This document shows positions 26,913-37,276 of a DNA stretch of 64,000 nt, piece by piece. Within the stretch, counting starts at the first letter, position 1; every line of letters starts with the position of its first letter. The translations under genes were made by a program, and so were the position numbers. The notes below the pieces were generated by a model that saw nothing but the letters and a program-made list of their open reading frames with translations, did not search any database and was not told where the DNA came from. The stretch is from an uncultured Bacilli bacterium (GTDB taxonomy: Bacteria; Bacillota_I; Bacilli_A; RF39; UBA660), in the NCBI GenBank assembly GCA_947598325.1, contig CANQFD010000004.1, positions 25,985 to 89,984 on the forward strand, read 5' to 3'.

Positions 26913-28493
26913 CTAAACTAGTATTTCACACTTTTTAATTCTATAATAAATTTCTATTTTTTTATCTTTAGTAATATATATTTTATCTATTAATTTATTA
27001 AGCATTTCTTTAGTTGGATTTTTCATTTCTAAAAAGTTTTCTACTACTTTTAGGTAGTCTATATAAACTACTGACTCATTACTTATAGATTTTATCTCAT
27101 TTCTATATTTTTTAATTTTTTTATTAGCTATATTTATTTCCTCATCAGTTTGGTTATATAATCTTTGGTAAGTATCCACATTAATAATACCATTAAATTT
27201 ATCATCATATAAAGAATCTTGTTTTAATTTTAAATTTTGAATATTTTTAGTTAAAGTATCTATTTTCTTATTTAATTCATCTCTTGGATCTACATAATCT
27301 TTCTTAATTATTTTTTCAAATTCTTCCTTATATTCTATATACTGCATTGATAATCTACTAATTTTATTTAAAACTGTTTTTTCTAATTTATCATAATTCA
27401 TAAAATGAGAGAAACATATATGGTATTTACTAAATTTTCTATAATTATTACAATTCATTGTTACACGATCTCTTTTTTTATCGTAACTAATGCTCATTTT
27501 AGCCCCACAGTCTTTACAATATACAAAATCTGATAAAATATATTCTACATTTCTTCTATTTTCACTATAATTATTTGATTTGTCTTTAATTTGCTGTGCT
27601 AACTCAAAAGTTTCTTTAGTAATTAGAGGCTCATGAGCATTTTCCTTTATACACCATTCACTTTTTGAAACTTTCTTCCTTTTCTTAACTTTATAATTTA
27701 TATTTTGAGAAGTATGTTGTATAAGAACACCAGTATAAATTGGATTTTTAAGTATATTCCCAATGGAGCAATGTTTCCAAATTTGGGGATGATTACATTT
27801 TTTTAAGTTTTTTTCTTTGTTTTTTAACATAATAGGAGTAGGAATCTCTTCATTAGTTAATATATCCGCAATAGCACAACTACCATAACCACTTATGTAT
27901 AAATCAAATATTCTTTTTACAACTGGTGCAGTTTTAGGATCTGGTATTAATTGATGTTTATTATCTGGATGCCTCATATAACCATAAGCAGGAACACTAC
28001 CACAAAATTTACCATCTTTTTTCATTTGTAATAAGTTTGATCTAACTTTTTTTGAAATATCTTTAGCATACATATCATTCATACTTAGTTTAAATGGCAT
28101 CATATCACTACCACTAGTTTCATAAAAAGTATCTATATCATCATTTACAGCAATATACCTAATTCCTTTTTCTGGAAAATAATTTTCTACATAATAACCT
28201 GTTTGTATATGATCACGACCAAGTCTTGATAAATCTTTTGTGAGTACCATGTTTATAATTCCTTCTTCTATATCATCAATTAATCTTTTAAAACTAGGTC
28301 TATTAAAATTTCCACCAGAATATCCATCATCTACATATTCTTTAATAGCATTTAAACCATTTGCTTTTAAAAATCCTGTTAAAAGACTTCTTTGATTTGT
28401 TACTGACTCACTTTCTAAATCATCACCATCTTCACGTGATAATCTTATATATATTCCAATATTATAATTAGTATTGCTATATTGTTTGTGCAT
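26913..28493 (-). CDS. Large serine recombinase (TndX/TnpX-like)
   Basis: GIYIRLSREDGDDLESESVTNQRSLL, catalytic Ser region, TKDLSRLGRDHIQTGYY, Zn-ribbon (CKDCGAKM...C), coiled coil; 526 aa. Confidence 0.95.
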   Translation of the reverse strand: MHKQYSNTNYNIGIYIRLSREDGDDLESESVTNQRSLLTGFLKANGLNAIKEYVDDGYSGGNFNRPSFKRLIDDIEEGIINMVLTKDLSRLGRDHIQTGYYVENYFPEKGIRYIAVNDDIDTFYETSGSDMMPFKLSMNDMYAKDISKKVRSNLLQMKKDGKFCGSVPAYGYMRHPDNKHQLIPDPKTAPVVKRIFDLYISGYGSCAIADILTNEEIPTPIMLKNKEKNLKKCNHPQIWKHCSIGNILKNPIYTGVLIQHTSQNINYKVKKRKKVSKSEWCIKENAHEPLITKETFELAQQIKDKSNNYSENRRNVEYILSDFVYCKDCGAKMSISYDKKRDRVTMNCNNYRKFSKYHICFSHFMNYDKLEKTVLNKISRLSMQYIEYKEEFEKIIKKDYVDPRDELNKKIDTLTKNIQNLKLKQDSLYDDKFNGIINVDTYQRLYNQTDEEINIANKKIKKYRNEIKSISNESVVYIDYLKVVENFLEMKNPTKEMLNKLIDKIYITKDKKIEIYYRIKKCEILV

Positions 28494-28511
28494 TGTTTTT
28501 CTCCTTTTACT

Positions 28512-28628
28512 TTATAAATTACTTAAAGATATATTCTTATTTTTAATATAATAATTATAAATACAGCTTTTAAGCAAATCTTTTATATCATATCCATCTT
28601 CTTTATAAAATTCTTTTATTTCATACAT
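28512..28628 (-). CDS. Small ORF (38 aa) immediately upstream of the recombinase; candidate recombination directionality factor
   Basis: GGAGGACAAATAT-ATG; MYEIKEFYKEDGYDIKDLLKSCIYNYYIKNKNISLSNL. Not in ORF track. Confidence 0.6.
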   Translation of the reverse strand: MYEIKEFYKEDGYDIKDLLKSCIYNYYIKNKNISLSNL

Positions 28629-28663
28629 ATATTTGTCCTCCAATTCTATAAATCTTATGCAAT

Positions 28664-28712
28664 AAAAAAAATAAAAAGAACACTATCGTTATAATTAGAC
28701 AGTTTTCTTTTT
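28664..28712 (-). terminator. Hairpin terminator
   Basis: Minus strand AATAAAAAGAAAACTGTC...GATAGTGTTCTTTTTATTTTTTT. Confidence 0.5.
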
Positions 28713-28728
28713 ATTGTAAATATTAAAA

Positions 28729-28755
28729 GAAGAAAATTAATTTTCTTCTTTATTC
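28729..28755 (-). terminator. Terminator of the metalloprotease gene (overlaps its 3' end)
   Basis: Minus strand AAGAAGAAAATTAATTTTCTTCTTTT. Confidence 0.6.
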
Positions 28756-31700
28756 AGAAATATCTATATCATCTTGATCAGATGATTTATTATATTCATC
28801 TTCTTTTTTTATTATAGCATTAGCTTTATCAAAATGTTCATCATAATCAGTAGATTTTTGTTTTCTATTAGCAATAGTTGCTATAAATCCATTTGAATCA
28901 TTCCCTATTAATTTTGGTAAACCTCCACTTTCAACATTTGATAAATCCCATACATCCTGTGACCAACCTAATGTAATTGTATAAAATTCGATATTTTTTA
29001 TTTCTTCTAACTTTTTACTTGCAATTATATTTTCAGATACATCCTTTGAAAGGGCTGTTTTTCCATTATATTCTTCAATTTCGTAATTATTAGAATATCC
29101 ATTTTCAAATACAGATTTCTCTGTTCTACCATCAAATTTATATCCATTAGTATTATTTGAGAATGAAATATTATTTTTTATATTAGCTTTTGTTACTATC
29201 TTACCAACAAATCCCCCTGTGTCTTTATTAGCATTAACATCTACTTTTGCAAAGTTATTAATTATTGATGAATTATCTGCCCATCCTACTAGACCTCCAA
29301 CGTCTGTAGCTCCTTTTACAGAACCTATAGCATATGTATTCATTATAGTATCTCCATTAGCTTCACCAGCTAAACCTCCTACTGCATTTGATGATCCTGT
29401 AACAGTTCCATTAGCACTTGAAGAAGAAATATTATTTCCTCCTTGACCAAATCCTATAAGGCCTCCTATTCTAGTAGTACCAGATACTGTAAATTCTGTT
29501 GCATGTACATTACTAATACGAGTATTTTTTAAGTAACCTATTAATGTACCTACTTCTTTATTTTTATTGGCATTTATTGTAATGTTTTTAAGATTAACTC
29601 TATTAATAACTGATCCAGATGAATTTTTTGCTAAAGCTCCTAAACGATCTTCATTTTGATCAATATTAACATTCTCAATATTAAGATCATATATTTTAGC
29701 ACCATTCAAATTATTAAATAATGGAATATTAAGATTATAAATCTTGTGATTATCTCCTTTAATTATTCCTGAAAATGCATTATCAATTATAGCACTTCCT
29801 GTTAAATAACTAGAAAAGTCAATATTACTATCTAAAACAATAGTATAAAATGGATTAGTTTTAACAGCCTTAACAAACGACTCTGCGTTATTTACATGTA
29901 CATCTGTTGTAGTAGTATCTGCATAAATATCAGTTGTAAAATCATTTGTGATTCTCTTAACATAATAGTAATTACTTCTTTTAACATTTGTACTTTGTTT
30001 TACATCTCTATCATTATTTAAAGCATCAGTTTTTAAGGCATTTTTATAATCTTCGATAACTTGTGTAGCATCAATATATTTCATTTTTGTCATATTTTCT
30101 TTCATCTGTTTATAACGTTCAAGTTTATATTCTCTAAATGAACTATAACCAGTTATCGCACGAAGAGCTCCTAAATCTCCATCGCTTCCATGTTTATCAC
30201 TATAGTATTCTATATATCCTTCATCATAACCTTTATAACCTAGCATTTCCCATGCGAATTCTTTAAAGCTATATGAATCTGGTCTTCCATTATCATCATG
30301 TGGTTGATACCAACGTCTTGTATATAAACTATATCCACCATATCTATTGATTCCAACAGTTTGATAATCAGTAACTCCTGGTTTTATAGTAATTTGATTA
30401 TCCCATAAATCATCTACAGTTGTTAATTTCATATTTCTAAAGTCTTCTTCTGTTAAAACTTTATATCTAGTTGTATTACTAGCTGAAACTTCATTACCAT
30501 CCTCATCTAGATAAACTACCTTAACAGCAAGTTTTGCTTGCTCTGATGGATCTAGTTTTAAGAATGCTAATGCTTCTAAATAATCTAGGAAATCAGATAC
30601 TTCAAACATTTTTTGATAGAAATCTTTTATTTTATCTGGAGTATTAATACGTTCTGGAGTTAAATTTGATGTTACATTAGCATCAATACCATAATTTATT
30701 GAAATATTCATATTAATTGTACCATCACCAAAATCTTGTGTTAGGTTACCATCAGCGTAATCTTCTCCTCCAGCTCCAGTTCTTCTACCATTATTTTTAA
30801 GGAAAAGTCTAGCATCAATATTATGAGCTGTTTCATGTGACCAAGTGTGATATGTATATTCTGATCCTTTAGTTAAATCACCATCCATAAGACCTTCTAC
30901 TCTCCATATAATTGAAGTTCCATTTGCAGTTGCAGCATTATAATCATTATATGCCCATACACCAACTACTTCATTGAAATTTTTATGAAATGGTTCTTGA
31001 GTTGTATATTGATTTTGGAAAACTTGGTTACCATTTGAATCATAAGTATATCTTTTATCTATCTGAACAGTATGTATATCATTAAAGTATTTAGGATTTT
31101 CTAGAATCTTATATGCATTTTCATAATATACTTTCATCCTATCTGCATAAGTTTTTACCCTTGCTTTTAATTTTTCTTGTTCATTAATATTGTCTGGATC
31201 AGCAGTGTAAGTTCTTTGTGCCCCAATTATGAACTGTGTTGGACTAGATATAATATATGCAGAATTTTCTGGAAGAGTTATTATAGGTAATGCATAATTA
31301 TACCATGTAGCATAAGATCCACCAGGTTTTACATCTTTAGATTTAATATGATCCCATAATGTATATAAGATTTCATCATGACCATCTATTTTAATTTCTG
31401 TTAAATATCCTTTAAACTTACTTGCATACCATCTATCAACCTTTAAATCACTTAATGTATTAACAAGGTATTCTAGAAATTCTGGTATTGTATCAAGTTT
31501 TGTATAGCTTGCAAACATTCTATTATATGTATCATTAGTAGCATTTAGTTTCAAATTATTATCATTAGATAAGAATTTTAAAGCTATACCATATGGAGTT
31601 AAATTTTTGTTAAATCCCTGAAAATCGAATAATATTAAATCATTTAACATAATGCCATCTACATCAACACTATAGAATCTCTTAAAGTAGTTATATACAT

Positions 31701-34700
31701 ATAATACTTTTTCTATTTTTTGTTCTTTTTTAACTTCTCTTTCTAAATAATCATTAATTACTTCATCATCAGTTGTATTTGTATAATCACTGTTAGATAG
31801 ATATTTTAATACAAATTCTTTAAGTTCGTTCTTTGTAACATCATCATAGTATTCTCTATATATTCTACTGTCAGCAGTTTGTGTTAATTTATCTAGATTA
31901 TCTTCGTATTTTAATGATAATAGATAATTAGTTAAATTATTAATAATTTGAGCATTACTATCAATTACATAATGGTTAAATGTATAATCTATTTTTAGAT
32001 TGCAAATTCTGTAACTTGCTACTATATCATATGTTTTATCGTAAACAACATCATATTCTTTTCTTTCATTGTTTTTGAATACAATTTTTAATTTACTTAT
32101 TTTTCTTTGATTATCGTTTGTTAAATATGTAACTATATTACCAGTTGCATCAACAGGTATAATATGCATTATTTCTTGTTTAGATAAAATATCATCATCA
32201 CTTATATTTAATGCACTCTTTACTATCTTTTCATTACTATAAAATGGCATCAATAACCTTAAATTATTATATAATGTCTCTTTAGTTTCATCATATTCAG
32301 TTAATCCGTCTGAATCAAATTTACTAAAGTTTTGTGCTTTGAATTTTGGTAAATTGTTATAAGAAACATTATTTATATCCCAAATTTCATCATTCCATTT
32401 TAAACTGTTTTTAAATAAATCATTATTAATATCTTCTTCAGATACAGAATTTATTAATATATCATCTTTATTAGATAGCATCTTTGAAGTTTCAAGTTCG
32501 TAACTATTACTTGCTGTAATACCATTACCATGAACTTTTTTACCATTATCACCATCTGCTAAACTTAAACTATTATTTAATTTAACAACACGAGAATTTG
32601 GTGTATATCCTAAAAATCCCCCTTTTGCAGTACCATTTCCACCATTCATTTTAACTTTAGCATAACAGTTTTCAATTAAAGCTGATTGCATATTTGAAAC
32701 TTCTCCAACAAAGCCTCCTATTGCATCCTGATTACCAGATACACTACCATCATTGATATAACTATTTGAAATTGTTACTTTATTGAATGCGTATCCAATA
32801 AATCCACCTATTCTCTTACCACCAGTTACAGAACTACTAATAATTGAAGATTTTTTAATTTCAACATTTGTTCTAGTATCACCGAACATTATACCTGTTC
32901 CACTTGAAGTGCTATTAGCTTTAATTACACTTTTAATTATATGTACATTGTCAACAGTTACATTAGTAGCAGTATCAGCTAAAATTCCACGTACTGCGCC
33001 TGATAAATCTGCATTTTCTATAGTTAAGTTCTTAATAACTGCATTTTCACCAATCTTATTAAATAATTGTCTATCTAAATTGTATATTTTATGACCATTT
33101 CCATCTAAAGTTCCTGTAAAATTTATTGAACTTGGAATTAATGATTCATTAGCTTCTAAGTCTTCTAAATCTAACACATTATAATCTCTTGTAAGTTTGA
33201 AATTACCTGATGGATTCTTACGAATTTTCTCTAATAATTCACTAAATGATTCTGGACTAGCTTCATTAACTGCAAATCCATTATTTATTGAACCAAATTC
33301 AATTCTTAAATCATGAATTTCCTTTTCTTTAGTAATATATTCATAATCAAGAATTAATGTTAATTCATCATCATCATCTAAAACTTTTTTTATTTTAGCA
33401 TAAATTGTAGGCATATCATTTGTAGATATCTTAACAAAATATGAATCTTTATTTTCTTTTAGATCACTTACATTTACTTTATCAACACTAACTGTATTAC
33501 CCATTTCGCCTTTAAATAATGTAATATCTGTAATATCTTTTAATTCAATATAATTTTTATCTAAAGATATTACTTCATCTAAAATATTAATATCTTCATA
33601 ATCATTTTTATTATTACTTATGTCTGTATCGCGATCATAGTTTGCATAAACTCTAACATAATATCTTAACTTATCATTATCTATTTCTAATGTTATTTCA
33701 TCATTATATGGGAATTCTTTTATTAATTTATTATCTTCATCGAATACTTTAATTTTTATATTATCTGATAATTCACCAAATACAGAGTTTTCTTTATCAT
33801 CTAAACTAAACTTAATATTTATGTTTTCGTCATTTACACTATAATCGAAATCATCTATTTTAACAGGATCTTTTAATACCTCTATATTTACTTTAGTAGA
33901 ATCTGCTAAAGTCACTTTTTTACCATTATTTAATATGATTTGTTTAATATCAATCTCTTTTACTCCAGCACTACTATAACCTTTAATAATTGCATAATAA
34001 TTATCATCAATATTTTCTACAGAATATTCCTTACCATTTATGACTATTTTATCAATTGAAAGTTGTAATTCTTCATCTAATCCTTCAATATTAAATTTTA
34101 ATTTTATATCTTCATTTTTTTCAAAATACTCATCTTCATCAATACTGATAGCTTGAATATTAGTTAGTTTTATACTATCGTATTTATCACTATTATAAAG
34201 TCCATATGGTACCTTATAAATTAACTCATTTTTAAAACTATTTAGATTTTCATCAATATCAAGTGTATTAGTATCTAACTCATAATCTCCATAGAAATTT
34301 AAGTCAAATGTTATATCTTTTTCAACATTTTCAAATGTTACTATATTTTCTCCTCTTGTTATTTGTTTTCTAACTCCATTTAACTCTATTTCACCACCGT
34401 TAAATCCTCCCTTATCATCAACTACATCAAATTTAAAAGTGGTAGTAGAATTATCATAATCTTCATCTTGAACCTCAAGATTTTTAATAGTTGGTTTATC
34501 TTTTAAAACATCTAAATTTAATACATATGGTTTTACTGAGAAAAATTCATGGATATTATTATTATAATCTTCATATCTTAATTGTACTCTAGTAGCTTCT
34601 AACTGTAATATTCCTGAATCACTTGGTACTGTGAAACTTATTGCAGATACAAATGGTGTTTTTGTTTTTTCTGCATCATAATTTAAACCATTTACTGTAA

Positions 34701-36972
34701 CAGCTGCAACTTCATTATATTTGTATTTTGATGTAATACTTTCCCCAACGTAAACTTCATAAGTAACTTTATATTTTGGTTGTCCTTTAGTAGGGAAAAT
34801 TGTAGTTACAGTAGCATTTTTAATATAAATATCATCTTGAGTTAATATTTCTTTTTCACCTATATTTTTATCAGTATACATGTGTTTATCTGTACCCAAG
34901 TTATAACTTGATAAAAATTTAACTTTATATCTTCCATCTACATTATTTTTATAAGATAACAACACATCTTCTCCTGGGTTATCAATATTTTTAGTATCAA
35001 TAATTTTATCAGTAGAGTCTACTAAAACAGCAGTTAAACTTCTTAATGTATTATCAGAATCAATAACTTTATATGATGCATTAATTGTATTACTATCTTT
35101 TTTGTTTACTAAATTAATTTCATTTACATGTGGTGAGTTTTTTAAAACATTATAAGTTAATTCATCAACTTTAAAATCTTTATCACTGTTAAATACTTTT
35201 AAATTACTTAATCCTATTTTGTTAATAGTAACATAATATTTTCCGAAAACAGATGTATCTACATCAGTCATTACTGCTTGATAACGATTTTCTCCTAACT
35301 TTGTAACAGGATATTCTTTACCATTTATTGTAATAGATTCAACATCAAAGTTTTTATCATTAGTACTTTCAAAGGTAACAATTGGCTTTTCACCTTTTTC
35401 AATTGCATCAGTAATACCTATATTTGATATATTAAAGTTATAATTATCTGTTACTACTATTTCCTTAGTAATAATTATTTCATCTTTATTTTTTTGCCCA
35501 GTAATACTATTTAATTTATTAGTATCTAGATCATATTCAGCATTTATAATAGCTTTATAAGTTATATCTTTTTTAAATTTATAAGTAAAATGATTTTCCT
35601 TTTTTACCTTTTCATTTATTACCTCATTACCTTCAGGATCTGTTACTATAACACTACCTTTATAGTAATTATCATCATCTTTTAATAATGCACTATCAAT
35701 GTCCTCAAAAGTAAAACTAAATATATTTTCTTCATCATCAACACTAAGCATATCAACGTATGGTTTATCTTTTAATACCTCTAGTTTTTTCTTAATATCA
35801 ATAGAAATTTCTCTATTATTATCTAAAATTACTTTTGAAAATTGAAATTCATGTACTCCAGCTTTATTTGGTGCATTAAAAACAACACTGTATAAATTTC
35901 CGTTTTTTTGAACATTATATTCTTTATTATCAATTACTACTTTTTTAATACTTGCACTTGGACTTACAGTAGCATTAATTTGTAAAGATATACTTTCGTT
36001 TTTTAATACATAATAATTATCTATTATAACTTCACAATTAACTTTATAATCAGTTTTATTAGCATTATTAACACTTTTAGCAACATCTATTACATCAACA
36101 CGTCCATCATTATTTAAATCAAGTTTACTATAATTTTTTTTCTTTTCATCTACATTTTGATTTAAATCGTCTATTTTCTTAATATCAATAATATAATTTA
36201 TTATATCTTTAGAATCATCATAATCTATTTTATTATCTTTGTTTATATCTTTTTTATTAAAGTTTAAACTACTTAAAGAAAGTAATATTATAACTAATAA
36301 AAGACATAGACAAGTTGATATAATTTCTATTTGTTTTTTATTTTTAACCTTATATTTATTTACTAATATTATTATAGATACTAATATTAATATTAAAAGT
36401 ATTGCTGATATAATACTATAACGATTTGTAAACGTAGTTATTACATCATTAACTTTTGAACTATGATTCATAGTTTTATTTTTAGGTACTACTTCATCTG
36501 GAGTAGCATCTCTTGTTACTAATATTTTCACATTTGAATCATCAAATTCAAACTTATTTTTTCCATCAGATGCTGAAATATTATTTAATGTAACTAAAGT
36601 ATTACCAACACTGGCATTTTTCTTTACTTTTAAATGTATTGTTAAGGCATTATCTAATATTTCACCAGTTTTATTTATCATACCAAATTCATTATTATAT
36701 TTATTATAAACAACATTTGACCATCCATTTGATGATGTGAAATCATTATCATCAATATTTTCAAATACAGATTCATCATAACTCAATGTTGCAGTAAGAG
36801 CATACAATTTATGATCAGATGTAACTTTAGCAGTTATTGTAACTTCATCACCAATATCTAAAATATTTTTATCTGATTTTAATGACACTAATTCTTCTGC
36901 TAGAACATTTATAGGCAATACAAACGCCATTAAAATCAATAAAATTAAATATTTAATCTTTCTTAATCGCAT
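28750..36972 (-). CDS. Giant M26/Zmp-like zinc metalloprotease with cohesin-like domain, two N-terminal TM helices, dockerin-like repeats and GLUG motifs
   Basis: HEXXH in YTYHTWSHETAHNIDARLFLKNNGRRTGAGGEDYADGNL; GLUG-type IGGLIGFGQGG, VGGLAGEANG, VGGLVGWADN; N-term SLKSDKNILDIGDEVTITAKV...; DINKDNKIDYDDSKDII and DLNNDGRVDVIDVAKSV. Confidence 0.88.
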   Translation of the reverse strand: MRLRKIKYLILLILMAFVLPINVLAEELVSLKSDKNILDIGDEVTITAKVTSDHKLYALTATLSYDESVFENIDDNDFTSSNGWSNVVYNKYNNEFGMINKTGEILDNALTIHLKVKKNASVGNTLVTLNNISASDGKNKFEFDDSNVKILVTRDATPDEVVPKNKTMNHSSKVNDVITTFTNRYSIISAILLILILVSIIILVNKYKVKNKKQIEIISTCLCLLLVIILLSLSSLNFNKKDINKDNKIDYDDSKDIINYIIDIKKIDDLNQNVDEKKKNYSKLDLNNDGRVDVIDVAKSVNNANKTDYKVNCEVIIDNYYVLKNESISLQINATVSPSASIKKVVIDNKEYNVQKNGNLYSVVFNAPNKAGVHEFQFSKVILDNNREISIDIKKKLEVLKDKPYVDMLSVDDEENIFSFTFEDIDSALLKDDDNYYKGSVIVTDPEGNEVINEKVKKENHFTYKFKKDITYKAIINAEYDLDTNKLNSITGQKNKDEIIITKEIVVTDNYNFNISNIGITDAIEKGEKPIVTFESTNDKNFDVESITINGKEYPVTKLGENRYQAVMTDVDTSVFGKYYVTINKIGLSNLKVFNSDKDFKVDELTYNVLKNSPHVNEINLVNKKDSNTINASYKVIDSDNTLRSLTAVLVDSTDKIIDTKNIDNPGEDVLLSYKNNVDGRYKVKFLSSYNLGTDKHMYTDKNIGEKEILTQDDIYIKNATVTTIFPTKGQPKYKVTYEVYVGESITSKYKYNEVAAVTVNGLNYDAEKTKTPFVSAISFTVPSDSGILQLEATRVQLRYEDYNNNIHEFFSVKPYVLNLDVLKDKPTIKNLEVQDEDYDNSTTTFKFDVVDDKGGFNGGEIELNGVRKQITRGENIVTFENVEKDITFDLNFYGDYELDTNTLDIDENLNSFKNELIYKVPYGLYNSDKYDSIKLTNIQAISIDEDEYFEKNEDIKLKFNIEGLDEELQLSIDKIVINGKEYSVENIDDNYYAIIKGYSSAGVKEIDIKQIILNNGKKVTLADSTKVNIEVLKDPVKIDDFDYSVNDENINIKFSLDDKENSVFGELSDNIKIKVFDEDNKLIKEFPYNDEITLEIDNDKLRYYVRVYANYDRDTDISNNKNDYEDINILDEVISLDKNYIELKDITDITLFKGEMGNTVSVDKVNVSDLKENKDSYFVKISTNDMPTIYAKIKKVLDDDDELTLILDYEYITKEKEIHDLRIEFGSINNGFAVNEASPESFSELLEKIRKNPSGNFKLTRDYNVLDLEDLEANESLIPSSINFTGTLDGNGHKIYNLDRQLFNKIGENAVIKNLTIENADLSGAVRGILADTATNVTVDNVHIIKSVIKANSTSSGTGIMFGDTRTNVEIKKSSIISSSVTGGKRIGGFIGYAFNKVTISNSYINDGSVSGNQDAIGGFVGEVSNMQSALIENCYAKVKMNGGNGTAKGGFLGYTPNSRVVKLNNSLSLADGDNGKKVHGNGITASNSYELETSKMLSNKDDILINSVSEEDINNDLFKNSLKWNDEIWDINNVSYNNLPKFKAQNFSKFDSDGLTEYDETKETLYNNLRLLMPFYSNEKIVKSALNISDDDILSKQEIMHIIPVDATGNIVTYLTNDNQRKISKLKIVFKNNERKEYDVVYDKTYDIVASYRICNLKIDYTFNHYVIDSNAQIINNLTNYLLSLKYEDNLDKLTQTADSRIYREYYDDVTKNELKEFVLKYLSNSDYTNTTDDEVINDYLEREVKKEQKIEKVLYVYNYFKRFYSVDVDGIMLNDLILFDFQGFNKNLTPYGIALKFLSNDNNLKLNATNDTYNRMFASYTKLDTIPEFLEYLVNTLSDLKVDRWYASKFKGYLTEIKIDGHDEILYTLWDHIKSKDVKPGGSYATWYNYALPIITLPENSAYIISSPTQFIIGAQRTYTADPDNINEQEKLKARVKTYADRMKVYYENAYKILENPKYFNDIHTVQIDKRYTYDSNGNQVFQNQYTTQEPFHKNFNEVVGVWAYNDYNAATANGTSIIWRVEGLMDGDLTKGSEYTYHTWSHETAHNIDARLFLKNNGRRTGAGGEDYADGNLTQDFGDGTINMNISINYGIDANVTSNLTPERINTPDKIKDFYQKMFEVSDFLDYLEALAFLKLDPSEQAKLAVKVVYLDEDGNEVSASNTTRYKVLTEEDFRNMKLTTVDDLWDNQITIKPGVTDYQTVGINRYGGYSLYTRRWYQPHDDNGRPDSYSFKEFAWEMLGYKGYDEGYIEYYSDKHGSDGDLGALRAITGYSSFREYKLERYKQMKENMTKMKYIDATQVIEDYKNALKTDALNNDRDVKQSTNVKRSNYYYVKRITNDFTTDIYADTTTTDVHVNNAESFVKAVKTNPFYTIVLDSNIDFSSYLTGSAIIDNAFSGIIKGDNHKIYNLNIPLFNNLNGAKIYDLNIENVNIDQNEDRLGALAKNSSGSVINRVNLKNITINANKNKEVGTLIGYLKNTRISNVHATEFTVSGTTRIGGLIGFGQGGNNISSSSANGTVTGSSNAVGGLAGEANGDTIMNTYAIGSVKGATDVGGLVGWADNSSIINNFAKVDVNANKDTGGFVGKIVTKANIKNNISFSNNTNGYKFDGRTEKSVFENGYSNNYEIEEYNGKTALSKDVSENIIASKKLEEIKNIEFYTITLGWSQDVWDLSNVESGGLPKLIGNDSNGFIATIANRKQKSTDYDEHFDKANAIIKKEDEYNKSSDQDDIDISE

Positions 36973-36998
36973 ATATCCTCACCTTTTTCTCAATAATC

Positions 36999-37030
36999 AT
37001 ATAGAATACTTAATATTAATAATTCTATAT
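36999..37030 (-). promoter_or_regulatory. 5' UTR hairpin upstream of the metalloprotease
   Basis: ATATAGAAT...14 nt...ATTCTATAT inverted repeat between promoter and RBS (AAAGGTGAGGATAT-ATG). Confidence 0.5.
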
Positions 37031-37059
37031 TGATAAATCCCCTTTCATAAATGCCTGTT

Positions 37060-37088
37060 ATTTTAACAAAGAATCCTTATATTGTCAA
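37060..37088 (-). promoter_or_regulatory. SigA-type promoter of the metalloprotease gene
   Basis: Minus strand TTGACA-17 nt-TAAAAT (37083-37088, 37060-37065). Confidence 0.75.
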
Positions 37089-37254
37089 ATTTATGTAGAT
37101 ATACAATTATGTCTATTATCTATAATGATTATATCATTAAAAAAGTAATATAAAAATCTATATTACACTATATTTTACATTATTTGACACATATTTACAT
37201 TTTTTATGTGATTAGGATATATATATTTATATCAATCAAGATAAAATTTATAAT

Positions 37255-37276
37255 TTTTTAGGGTATCACTTTTTAG
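37255..37276 (+). repeat. Right arm of terminal inverted repeat (attP half-site)
   Basis: TTTTTAGGGTATCACTTTTTAG, exact reverse complement of 26863-26884. Confidence 0.95.

Noticed and set aside
26863-37276. DDE transposon with 22-bp terminal inverted repeats
   Set aside because: No DDE transposase and no target-site duplication beyond the 3-bp TGG core. The repeats lie 8 nt inside a shared core and the element encodes a large serine recombinase, so attP arms explain them better.
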